Assembly: GCF_000332235.1 (NCBI RefSeq)
Contig: NZ_CM001775.1
Span: 2,713-66,712 of the forward strand
Source: Geminocystis herdmanii PCC 6308
GTDB lineage: Bacteria; Cyanobacteriota; Cyanobacteriia; Cyanobacteriales; Cyanobacteriaceae
Direction: 5' to 3'
Length of the DNA stretch: 64,000 bases
How positions within the stretch are numbered: the first letter of the stretch is position 1; each line of letters starts with the position of its first letter. Under the pieces are notes generated by a model. The model was not told the DNA's origin and ran no database searches. It saw nothing but the letters and a program-made list of their open reading frames with translations. Positions 17,862 through 26,056 of the stretch are shown here, piece after piece. Both the position numbers and the translations under genes were made by a program.

Positions 17862-17944
17862 TAATTCATACTCCTTTGATTTACTGGTTATTAATTTTTT
17901 GTCATTTACAGCGTTGATTTATGCCATTCCGAGCCTTTTTTGTT

Positions 17945-18002
17945 TGTCATTCCGAGCCTGTCGAGGAATCTCCGAGAGATGCTTCCTTACGTCAGTATGA
18001 CA
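17945..18002 (-). repeat. Palindromic dispersed repeat, copy C (reverse)
   Basis: Reverse-orientation copy of the element at 14522 and 16244. Read on the minus strand it begins TGTCATACTGACG and ends CTCGGAATGACA. It lies in the gap between hsdM and hsdS, and so could affect read-through from one to the other. Confidence 0.75.
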
Positions 18003-18033
18003 ATTAGGAGGGTGCTTCAGTATGACAAATTAT

Positions 18034-19455
18034 TTATTCATCCTCATTAATTTCGATTAACTCTAAAATGTCTTTCAAACTATCAACCACTGCCTCTAAC
18101 TCCGTAATCGCCTCACTAGCCAAAAAATCAGGCTCTGGTAAATCGTCCGCATCCTCTAAACTTTCATCTTTAAGCCAAGTAATATCGAGCTTGTAATCCC
18201 TAGCCTTAATTTCATCCAGAGAAAAGCATCTAAACCGCCCCTCAATGCCTAAATCCGTCCGTTTTGCCCTACCGTTGGGATCATCTCCATAACACTGCTC
18301 AAACTCCTCAAAATGTGCCTTAGTTAAAGGGCGTTCCTTTTTGGTTACACTTGGTACATTTGAACGAGCATCGAAGATCCAAACATTTTCGGTGGGTAAG
18401 CCCTTTTGTAAAAAGATGACATTTGCCTTAACCCCTTGAGAGTAGGGCGTAAAAGTACCCCTCGGCAGTCTTAACACTGTATGCACGTTACAATCTTCCA
18501 TGAGAATCTTAAATACTTCCCCAGCCTTATCCTCAAATAAACAGTTATCAGGAAGGACGATCGCAGCTCTACCACCTCGTTTTAAAATAGTGAGGATATG
18601 CTGAATAAAATTAAGTTGTTTGTTACTGGTTTCGATCGTAAAATCATCTCTGACGGGTAATTGATTCGCTCCCTTCGTACCAAAAGGGGGATTTGATAAA
18701 ATACAGTCAAATCGATCGCCACCATCAGGCTCATAGATAGCATCTCCAAGATAGATAGTCGGCTCTAACCCCTGCAAAAAGAGATTCATCAACGCTAAAC
18801 GACGAGGGCGAGGCACTAAATCCTGTCCGTAATAAGTTTGGGTTTTAATGCGTTTAATGTCTTTTCTGTCGAATACTTTTTCCGTTTCGTCACATAACCA
18901 CTGATAAGCCGATACCAAGAAACCACCACTACCACAGGCAGGATCGCAAACCTTGAAATCAATACTCTCTCTAGGATCGGGCTTCATTAAACGGACGATC
19001 GACTTTATTAAGACTCTAGGGGTGAAATATTGCCCAGCACCCTTTTTACCTTCACTAGCGGCTTTTTCTAGCAATCCCTCAAAGGCTTCGGCTTTCACAT
19101 CCACATCTAAAGCAGTCCATTCAATCTCATCGATAATATTAATTACTTTTTTCAGATTGACGGGATTATTAAAGCGAGGTATTGCTTGATTGAATATGTC
19201 ACCCAATAAGCCCGACTGTTTTTGTAGCGTCCGAATAAGGGTGAGATAGTGTTCGGTTAATTCTTCTCCTGACGTGGCTTTAAGAGTTTTCCAATCACAA
19301 TCAGGGGGAACGTCGATCGCTTTTTCATCCGCCATTTTGAGGAATAACAGATAGGTTAGCTGTTCGATATAGTCATTATCTTTATCCTTATTATTTTCTT
19401 CTGAGAGTTCCCATAATTGATTAACTATACTTGATGGTTCTAAAAGAGGATTCAT
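18034..19455 (-). CDS. hsdM: Type I DNA methyltransferase HsdM
   Basis: 473 residues. The N-terminal helical domain (QLTYLLFLKMADE) precedes the Rossmann methylase with the SAM motif DPACGSGG (residues 171-178) and the N6-adenine catalytic motif NPPFG (about 255-259). GQYFTPRVLI is the usual HsdM lead-in. With HsdS it methylates adenine at the recognition site and protects host and element DNA. The downstream hsdS lies about 170 nt away across a palindromic repeat. The frame is intact. Confidence 0.95.
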   Translation of the reverse strand: MNPLLEPSSIVNQLWELSEENNKDKDNDYIEQLTYLLFLKMADEKAIDVPPDCDWKTLKATSGEELTEHYLTLIRTLQKQSGLLGDIFNQAIPRFNNPVNLKKVINIIDEIEWTALDVDVKAEAFEGLLEKAASEGKKGAGQYFTPRVLIKSIVRLMKPDPRESIDFKVCDPACGSGGFLVSAYQWLCDETEKVFDRKDIKRIKTQTYYGQDLVPRPRRLALMNLFLQGLEPTIYLGDAIYEPDGGDRFDCILSNPPFGTKGANQLPVRDDFTIETSNKQLNFIQHILTILKRGGRAAIVLPDNCLFEDKAGEVFKILMEDCNVHTVLRLPRGTFTPYSQGVKANVIFLQKGLPTENVWIFDARSNVPSVTKKERPLTKAHFEEFEQCYGDDPNGRAKRTDLGIEGRFRCFSLDEIKARDYKLDITWLKDESLEDADDLPEPDFLASEAITELEAVVDSLKDILELIEINEDE

Positions 19456-19530
19456 TAATGAATATTTTTGATTAAGAATGATATGATCAAGTGTAGATCT
19501 CTTTACAATGTTTGCAAACTGTGAATCAAT

Positions 19531-20007
19531 ATGTCAACAGATAAGTCAACCAATAAATTAACTCAAATAATAGAGGCTAAAAGACAAAAACAATTAGAAA
19601 GAGAAAATAAAGAAAAATGGATCAGAGATGAATTATTAAAAATGGGATTTGAAAAAGAATCACTATCAGAAATTAACTTATTGTCAGATCATGAGGGGCG
19701 AGAATGGTATATTTTCGATTCTCCTGATTATTGTATTCGTTTTCTTATATATATAGGTTTTGATTGTAAAAAAGCCGAGGTATATGGTAACTTTTTGTCA
19801 GTAGCAAAAAACTCTATTTTTGACGAAGGAGAATATTATGACGAACATTACTGGCCAGAATATCCTGTTTCCGATTTGATCGAATCTGAAAATGGAGATG
19901 CCAAAGAACTTTTAGAAAAAATACTTGCTTCAATAGAACAATTAACGCCTACAACATTATATCCACGAAGTCATGATCCCTATCGAGATCGAACTAATGT
20001 AAATTAG
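19531..20007 (+). CDS. Hypothetical protein between hsdM and hsdR
   Basis: 158 residues on the strand opposite the hsd genes. The N-terminal 30 residues are a charged, helix-prone stretch (EAKRQKQLERENKEKWIRDE); the rest is acidic with several YY/YW pairs. No family is recognised. It shares a 75-bp divergent promoter region with hsdM. A gene inserted between hsd subunits is often an accessory or anti-restriction factor, but that is only a positional hint. Confidence 0.6.
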   Translation: MSTDKSTNKLTQIIEAKRQKQLERENKEKWIRDELLKMGFEKESLSEINLLSDHEGREWYIFDSPDYCIRFLIYIGFDCKKAEVYGNFLSVAKNSIFDEGEYYDEHYWPEYPVSDLIESENGDAKELLEKILASIEQLTPTTLYPRSHDPYRDRTNVN

Positions 20008-20036
20008 TTTATTTCATTCAATATTAAATAGTTGGA

Positions 20037-23000
20037 TTATTGTAGAGCAATTGATCCATTTAATTTTTTTAACAAGTTTTCTAGTTTTGTGCCAAACATC
20101 CTCCTCGCCTTTCCTTTCCCCCCATGCAATTCAAAGATAGGGGCGTATTCAAAGTCATCTAAATCGATACTGAGATTCTGGATTAGATGTTGCTTGATAT
20201 AACCCAACCACTCTAATTGCTCATCGGTAAACTGTTTGCCATCAGTCACAGATGCGATCGCATTTTCTACCCTTTCTTCAGCAGTATAAACAGGATAAGA
20301 GTGATCAAAAGCAGAGCGAATCAAAGAGATAATATCAGCTAAAGCCTTTTGATGGACTAACTTATAAGCCCTTTGTAAATTATCCTCTGTAAAACGATGC
20401 TCCTTCAACTTACTTCTTAACTCCTCTAGGGCTTCCACTCCCCAATCTTGGGGACGTTGACACAATATCTGTAATGCCTCTATCTGTTCGCTATTCTCCT
20501 CGACAAAGCGATAAAAAGCAGTTAAGTAATCCTCTGGCTTTTGCCCTTGCACCACCACTTCCGATGTAACAGTATCCTCAACCTCCTCCGCAATTAAAAA
20601 AGTAGCTCTGCGACGGGGATAGTCTTCCAGAAAATCTATAAATTCTTCATCCTGTAATAATGAAAGGGCTTTTTCTGGTTGTTCATCAAATAAATCATGA
20701 AAAGTTCTAGCTAACCCTTTGTTACTAGCACCATCTAAATACAAATCTAATTGCTCTCTGGCTTCTGGTGCTATACTGCGATCGACCCTGTGTAACCGCC
20801 GATTTAACATATCCAAATGGCGTTCTCGATCGACATCATAAACAATATTACCTACAACATGACTTAAAGGCATAGACTGTTGACGGGGAAGCACAAAACG
20901 AAAATCAGTAGTATCCGCAAAATATTCTACTAGAGAGCCATTAAAACAATCAAACACCTTAAAATGAGTTTTATCGATGTCTTTACATAGTCTTGTACCC
21001 CTTCCCAACATCTGCACCCAGAGAATACGAGACTTAACAAATCGCATAAATACCACAAACTCGATGGCAGGTATATCGATACCAGTAGTTAATAAGTCCA
21101 CTGTAACGGCAATGGCAGGATTAGGGCGATTACGAAACTCCCTTATTTTTTGTAAGGGGCGATCGACCTTTCCTGTAATCTTTTGAACAAAATCATCTCC
21201 CCTGTTAAACACCTCCTTACAGATCGATACCACTTGATTTGCATGGGAGATATGTTCTAAATCGTTACAAGCAAAGATTAATATTTTGGGGAAACGTCCT
21301 GTTTCCTGCTCATGTTGATAAGCATATTTAGCAATCTCTGTAATAATCTTACGGGTGCGATCGGGGACTGTTATTTCATTTTCAATGGCAGTCGCATTAA
21401 ATTCTCTTTCATCTTCCAATTGATCATAAAACTTCTCTCCTGTTTCTCGATCGACTTTGATAACGACCTCCCCTTGTCGAAGGAAAGTCCCGTTAATTGT
21501 TACATCTGAGTTAATATTGACTTGTTCATAATCCACTAAATAACCATCGGCGATCGCCTGTTCAGTAGAATATCGAAAAACAACTTCTCGAAAGAGATTA
21601 AGAGTGTGAATGGCAGGAGTAGCCGTTAAGCCAATCTTAATCGCATCAAAATGATCCAAAACCCTACGCCAATAACCATTTTCACTAGCTGTATAACCCC
21701 GATGGCATTCGTCAGAGATGATTAAATCAAAGGCATGGATAGGAATGGGCAACTGCTCCACATTATCTTCAAATTCAGAATCTCCACGATCTTCCATATC
21801 ATCAGAAGAAGAATTACCGAACAAATTAAGTTTCATCCTCTGAATGGTTGATACATACACAAAAGTATGAGCTTCTGAAGGATCAGTTAAATATTTATTG
21901 GGCAATACTTTAGAATTAAATTTATCTTCCTCTCCAAAATCTTCTTTTTTGAACTGTTGACTATAAACCTCGTACTCTTGATCAAACTTCTTTCCATTAG
22001 GAGTCGAAAAGGACGCAAATGCCCTGACAGCTTGTGCCGCTAATGCTCGACGATCGACTAAAAACAATACCCGTTTCACCCTTTTAGAAACCAATAGACG
22101 ATAAATAGAAGAAACGATCGTAAAAGTTTTTCCTGTACCTGTTGCCATCGCCACCAATAACTCTCGTCGCCCTTCGGCTATAGCTTTTTCAATGGATGCG
22201 ATCGCCTCTACTTGGTATGGTCTTAAATGCTCATTTTGTTCGATCGGATTATTTTCAAGCCACTCAACGGAGAAAGATACTTTTCTTTTTAATAATTCTG
22301 TCAAAGCACTAGGAGTATGAAAAGTGCTAATTTCACGAGCTAAATTCGATTTTTCTCGCACATCAAGGAAATAGACTAACTGTCCATTGCTAGAGTACAG
22401 AAACGGCACTCGATAACCTTCCCAATTTCCTATTCCTTCAAATGCCCCTTTTGAATAACGTTTTGCCTGTTCTAATGCTGATAATGGTTCGATCGAGATT
22501 CTCTTCGCTTCAATAATTCCTACTAATAAACCATTCACAAATAAAACATAGTCTGCTCTCCCCGTAGTTAAAGGATATTCCCTTACCCCATGACTGACTA
22601 ATTGAGAACTATCAAGATCAGGAGTATAGTCCACTATATTCCATCCTAAAGCCGATAAAATCTGCTCAATACGATTCTTTCTTGTTATAGCTTCCGATTC
22701 TCTTTTCTCCGCTTTTTTGCTTTTTCTCTCAGGATCAATTTGTTTATGAGAAACCTGATCTAGCTTTTCTGTTAAGGAAGAATGAATCTCATCTAACCAA
22801 ATCGGTATGACAGGATACCCTTGTTTTAAGCATTGCTCTATCTTACTGATCTCAAAATCCATAATGACAATTTTGTGATCATCATCATGGGATAAGAGAT
22901 AACGACTTTGAATATTTGAATCCGTAAAATGGGGATCTCGTTCTTTAAGAGCTTCCAATCCAGCACAAGCCTGAGAATAATCTAAGCCCCCAGACAATAA

Positions 23001-23171
23001 TTTCTGCATCACCATTAAAACTACTAAATTTTCTCTGGTGTAAAATACACTACGTCCTTTTCCTGTTGCATCTACCTCTGGTACTACTAATCCCTGTTCT
23101 CGCCAATATTGCAATTGACGCAAAGTACAACCAGTTATCTGTGAAGCTGTTTTAGTGGTAAGAAACATCAA
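20037..23171 (-). CDS. hsdR: CvkR-like MerR domain fused to type I HsdR
   Basis: One uninterrupted frame of 1044 residues. Residues 1-60 are a MerR-type winged helix (TTKTASQITGCTLRQLQYWR, then VFYTRENLVVLMVM); residues 60-140 continue like CvkR, the repressor of V-K CASTs (YPVIPIWLDEIHSSL). A basic linker (145-165) leads to HsdR: a PD-(D/E)xK-like nuclease (D207, EAK at 221-223), helicase Walker A MATGTGKT (342-349), DECH (487-490), TATPA, then an EcoEI-type C-terminus. It would cleave DNA with HsdM/HsdS and, by inference, also bind the cas12k promoter. Stand-alone HsdR lacks this N-terminal part. Confidence 0.92.
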   Translation of the reverse strand: MMFLTTKTASQITGCTLRQLQYWREQGLVVPEVDATGKGRSVFYTRENLVVLMVMQKLLSGGLDYSQACAGLEALKERDPHFTDSNIQSRYLLSHDDDHKIVIMDFEISKIEQCLKQGYPVIPIWLDEIHSSLTEKLDQVSHKQIDPERKSKKAEKRESEAITRKNRIEQILSALGWNIVDYTPDLDSSQLVSHGVREYPLTTGRADYVLFVNGLLVGIIEAKRISIEPLSALEQAKRYSKGAFEGIGNWEGYRVPFLYSSNGQLVYFLDVREKSNLAREISTFHTPSALTELLKRKVSFSVEWLENNPIEQNEHLRPYQVEAIASIEKAIAEGRRELLVAMATGTGKTFTIVSSIYRLLVSKRVKRVLFLVDRRALAAQAVRAFASFSTPNGKKFDQEYEVYSQQFKKEDFGEEDKFNSKVLPNKYLTDPSEAHTFVYVSTIQRMKLNLFGNSSSDDMEDRGDSEFEDNVEQLPIPIHAFDLIISDECHRGYTASENGYWRRVLDHFDAIKIGLTATPAIHTLNLFREVVFRYSTEQAIADGYLVDYEQVNINSDVTINGTFLRQGEVVIKVDRETGEKFYDQLEDEREFNATAIENEITVPDRTRKIITEIAKYAYQHEQETGRFPKILIFACNDLEHISHANQVVSICKEVFNRGDDFVQKITGKVDRPLQKIREFRNRPNPAIAVTVDLLTTGIDIPAIEFVVFMRFVKSRILWVQMLGRGTRLCKDIDKTHFKVFDCFNGSLVEYFADTTDFRFVLPRQQSMPLSHVVGNIVYDVDRERHLDMLNRRLHRVDRSIAPEAREQLDLYLDGASNKGLARTFHDLFDEQPEKALSLLQDEEFIDFLEDYPRRRATFLIAEEVEDTVTSEVVVQGQKPEDYLTAFYRFVEENSEQIEALQILCQRPQDWGVEALEELRSKLKEHRFTEDNLQRAYKLVHQKALADIISLIRSAFDHSYPVYTAEERVENAIASVTDGKQFTDEQLEWLGYIKQHLIQNLSIDLDDFEYAPIFELHGGKGKARRMFGTKLENLLKKLNGSIALQ

Positions 23172-23367
23172 CTTAAGTAGTTTTTTAACAAGGAATCATT
23201 TTTACTAGATTTTTATTGTACCTAAAAGCAGACTTTTACGTTATTATTATTTTAATGATAACATTATGTTATTTTTAAACAAATACTAGACAGTTTGAAA
23301 AAAGTTTGTTAGAATCAGATTCAAACATTAAGGTCGAACAAAAATACTAACTAGGGTTATTCTGGAA
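23172..23367. promoter_or_regulatory. Divergent cas12k / cvkR-hsdR promoter region
   Basis: 196 bp between two divergent starts. It is AT-rich and holds the CvkR-type palindrome at 23258-23272, plus a second inverted-looking stretch (ACAGTTTGAAAAAAGTTTGT at 23291-23310). In characterised V-K systems the MerR repressor gene is divergent from cas12k and binds this gap; the same geometry is kept here with the fused gene. Confidence 0.7.
23258..23272. promoter_or_regulatory. CvkR-type operator palindrome
   Basis: ATAACATTATGTTAT is a perfect 15-bp palindrome (one central base). It fits the consensus AnnACATnATGTnnT that I recall for CvkR binding sites in V-K CASTs. It lies 96 bp before the cas12k start and 87 bp before the start of the MerR-HsdR fusion, so one dimer could control both genes. 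Confidence 0.78.
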
Positions 23368-25194
23368 ATGGCTGTTATCACTATTCATTGTCGTCTAATT
23401 AGTAGTAAATCGAATCGTCATCAACTCTGGAACTTGATGTCGCAGAAGAATACACCCTTGATCAGTGAGTTACTATTAGAACTATCTCAACATGAAGACT
23501 TGGAACAATGGTGCGAATTAGGTAAATTACCATCAGGTTTAATTAGTAAACTATGTGATCAATTAAAACAAAGAGCCGAATTTGAAGGACAACCATCTCG
23601 TTTTTATTATAGTGCCATAACTCTTGTTGATTATATTTATAAATCTTACTTGCGAACCCAGAGACGTTTACGTTTTCAGTTGCAAGGACAGCAAAGATGG
23701 TTTGAGATGTTTAAGAGTGATACAGAATTGAAGAATGAAACTAATTTTTCCTTAACGGATATTCGAGTCAAGGCTAGAGAATTGTTCGATAAAGATTTAA
23801 AAGATTCTTCTCCCGATGACTATTTTAAGACTTATGAATCGACATCAGATTTACTAACTTGATCGGCAATATCTTACTTACTTAAAAATGGACGTAAACT
23901 TCCTGAGAAACCCGAAGATTATCAAAAATTTCAGAAACGTCGCCGTAAACTACGGATTAAGATCGAGAAATTGCAAAATAAGATAGATTCTAACCCCCCA
24001 ATGGGAAGAAATCTTACTAATGATTCATGGTTAGAAATACTAAATTTCGTTTCTGATACAATTCCACAAACTGATGAGGAAGCAAAACAATGGCAAGATC
24101 AATTACTTAGACAATCCAAGTCTGTACCTTATCCTGTTATGTTCAATACCAATGAAGATTTAAGATGGAGTAAGAACAAAAAAGGACGTTTGTGTGTTAC
24201 TTTTAATGGCTTGGGTAAACTTGTTTTTGAAATCTATTGTGATCAACGGCAGTTAAAATGGTTTGAGCGTTTTTATGAGGATCAGGAAGTCAAAAGAAAA
24301 GGAAAAAATCAACACTCTAGCTCTTTATTTACTCTACGCTCAGGAATGTTGCTCTGGCAAGAACATGAGGGCAAACAAGAACCATGGCAAAATAATCATT
24401 TGACTCTATATTGCGCTTTAGATACTTGTTTTGAGACGGCAGAAGGTACGGAATTAGTTCGACAGAAGAAGGTGAAAGAGGTTGTTAATCTCATTGATGC
24501 TATGAATAATAAAAGTGAGCGAACTAAAACTCAAGATGCTTTTATCAAACGCAAACAATCGACTCTCGCTCGTCTTGATAATTCTTTCCCCCGTCCAAGT
24601 AAACCTTTATATCAAGGGAATCAAAATATTGTGGTTGCTGTTTCCATGAGTTTAGAATACCCTGCAACTATTGCTGTGTTCAATATGTCTTCGCAAGAAG
24701 TTTTAACTTATCGAAGCACGAAACAACTATTAGATAATAATTATCAAGTGCTTAATCGTCAACGTAAGCAAAAGCAAAGACTTTCTCATCAAAGACATAA
24801 AACCCAGAGACAAAATTCTTCTGATTTTTTCACTCAACAAGAGTCGGAGTTAGGGCAGTATCTCGATCGTTTATTAGCTCAAAGTATTGTTTCAATAGCC
24901 ACGCAGTATCAAGCTAGTACAATACTTCTCCCAAACTTGAAAAATATTCGAGATTCCATTCAAGCTGAGATAGAAGCAAAAGCCGAGGCGAAGATTCCAA
25001 ATTGTAAAGAAGCTCAGAAAAAATATTTGAAGAATTATCGAATCAATATTCACCATTGGAGTTATGGACGTTTAATCGATAGTATTCAACTTCAAGCCTT
25101 GAAGTTAGATATTTTGATTCAAGAAGTAAAACAACCCATTCGAGGTAGCCCCCAAGAAAAAGCCAAACAAATGGCAATATTAACTTTGGAATGA
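23368..25194 (+). pseudogene. cas12k: cas12k with one internal TGA stop
   Basis: The frame from ATG 23368 to 25194 is Cas12k throughout, about 608 codons against about 639 in ShCas12k. Matching blocks include FYYSAITLVDYIYKS, FNTNEDLRWSKNKKGRLCV, KRKGKNQHSSSLFTLR, ERPSQPLYQG-like RPSKPLYQG and IHHWSYGRL. One TGA at 23860-23862 interrupts it, with the frame unchanged on both sides; ShCas12k has Arg there, so a single CGA-to-TGA change explains it. RuvC acids are naturally absent in Cas12k. As it stands only 164 N-terminal residues would be made. Confidence 0.95.
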
Positions 25195-25215
25195 TTATAG
25201 AACCTTGAAAATTGA

Positions 25216-25436
25216 ATATCAATCGCACCGTAGCTCATGTTTCGACCTCTGTGCTATGTAAAATGAGGGTTAGTTTGTCTGTATCATAACAGATGTGCTT
25301 TCTGACCCTAGTGACTGTCCACCCTGATGCTGCCTACTCTGTAGGGAATAAGGTGTGCACCCAGCAAAAAGGGGATAGACGTACTATAGTGATGGCACTG
25401 AACCACCTCCGATCAAGGAGGAATCTATCCTTGAGA
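25216..25436 (+). ncRNA. Type V-K tracrRNA
   Basis: Starts about 20 bp after the cas12k stop, on the same strand. Conserved landmarks of V-K tracrRNAs appear in order: AATGAGGGTTAGTTTG, GCTTTCTGACCCTAG, CACCCTGATGCTGCC, a stem around CTACTCTGTAGGG, GCACCCAGCAA, GTACTATAGTGATGGCACTG and CCGATCAAGGAGGAATC. These match ShCAST tracrRNA closely as I recall it. The 3' end is approximate. The complex fold seems preserved although the protein gene is broken. Confidence 0.92.
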
Positions 25437-25622
25437 TTGTATTCTGTTTACGTCTTGATGGGAAATTAAAAAGTTACCCCTTATGCGATCGATAGAAGCT
25501 ATGTATATCAATTGTTTTGGGATTTTCTTTTCAATCAAAAATCATCGTGTCTTGGCTGAAATGAACTTTTACCCAGAGCCTTCCGCAAGTAGGCATTGTT
25601 ATAAGGCTTCTGAACCATAGGG

Positions 25623-25731
25623 GTTTCAATCAATGTTTCCCTCTGGGGTTGATTGAAAGTTAATGATTTTTGGGTTTCAACGATGTACAGGGAGGTTTCA
25701 ATCAATGTTTGTCCATGTCACTGATTGCAAA
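25623..25731 (+). CRISPR. Two-repeat V-K mini-array, second repeat degenerate
   Basis: Repeat 1 (25623-25659, 37 nt) begins GTTTCAATCAATG and ends GGTTGATTGAAAG, the length and end signature of V-K repeats. A 35-nt spacer (25660-25694) follows. Repeat 2 (25695-25731) shares its first 16 nt exactly, then diverges, keeping a TGATTG...AA tail. In V-K systems the last, atypical repeat usually carries the short homing guide; here that guide would start at 25732. No protospacer was found by eye in this window. Confidence 0.88.
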
Positions 25732-25830
25732 TATTAGTTACGATCGCAATATAAACTAAATGAATACAGTATAATTAACTTAGGATAGATTGAAAGGAGT
25801 GCTGCGATCTCACCTTATAATTTCTTCAAC

Positions 25831-25940
25831 GACATTAATTTGTCACTACCACCTCAACGACATGAATTTGTCATCACGACACTTAATTTGGCACAATGAC
25901 AGTAATTTGTCATCGATGACAATTAATTTGGCACTGTACA
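25831..25940 (+). repeat. CAST right end with five TnsB-type sites
   Basis: Five copies of a motif like GACATTAATTTGTCA at 25831-25845, 25859-25873, 25878-25893, 25898-25912 and 25918-25933, followed by CTGTACA ending at 25940. Two copies read TTGGCA in place of TTGTCA. Terminal TGTACA and repeated TTTGTCA motifs match the ends of V-K CASTs. The next five bases (GCTAT) would be one copy of the target duplication; the other copy is lost with the left end. Confidence 0.9.
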
Positions 25941-25944
25941 GCTA

Positions 25945-25965
25945 TGGAGTATAGGGGAATCGAAC
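25945..25965 (-). other. tRNA 3'-end-like fragment beside CAST end
   Basis: On the minus strand GTTCGATTCCCCTATACTCCA resembles the T-loop, 3' T-stem, acceptor strand and discriminator of a tRNA, closest in style to a tRNA-Ala. The remaining tRNA is not present: the expected 5' T-stem strand does not pair. It lies 5 bp from the CAST right end and about 90 bp before the integrase gene, consistent with a tRNA attachment site. Weak evidence. Confidence 0.35.
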
Positions 25966-26056
25966 TCAAATGATAACATTTTTGTTAAACTATAGCTATT
26001 TAATTTTTTAGTTTATATTGATTTCAAATCTTTATCTAATTATCGTTGAGCAAGAA

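Larger units (their letters stand above)
14051..25940 (+). mobile_element. Remnant type V-K CRISPR-associated transposon
   Basis: Parts present in order: 3' half of tnsC, tniQ, cargo (hypothetical gene, Panacea gene, hsdS, hsdM, hypothetical gene, CvkR-HsdR fusion), cas12k, tracrRNA, mini-CRISPR and a right end closing in TGTACA. This is the standard V-K layout. The left end, tnsB and the first part of tnsC are missing, cut off at the ISKra4 element. With tnsB absent and cas12k carrying a stop, it should not move on its own, although it might be moved in trans if TnsB and TnsC are supplied by another copy (inference). Confidence 0.92.

Noticed and set aside
23860-23862. TGA in cas12k read as a recoded codon (selenocysteine or readthrough)
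   Set aside because: Homologues have Arg here, no SECIS-like signal was seen, and decay of neighbouring genes fits simple nonsense mutation.
25660-25694. Spacer matching the tRNA-Arg at 31718
   Set aside because: Reading both strands by eye showed no shared stretch long enough to be a protospacer.
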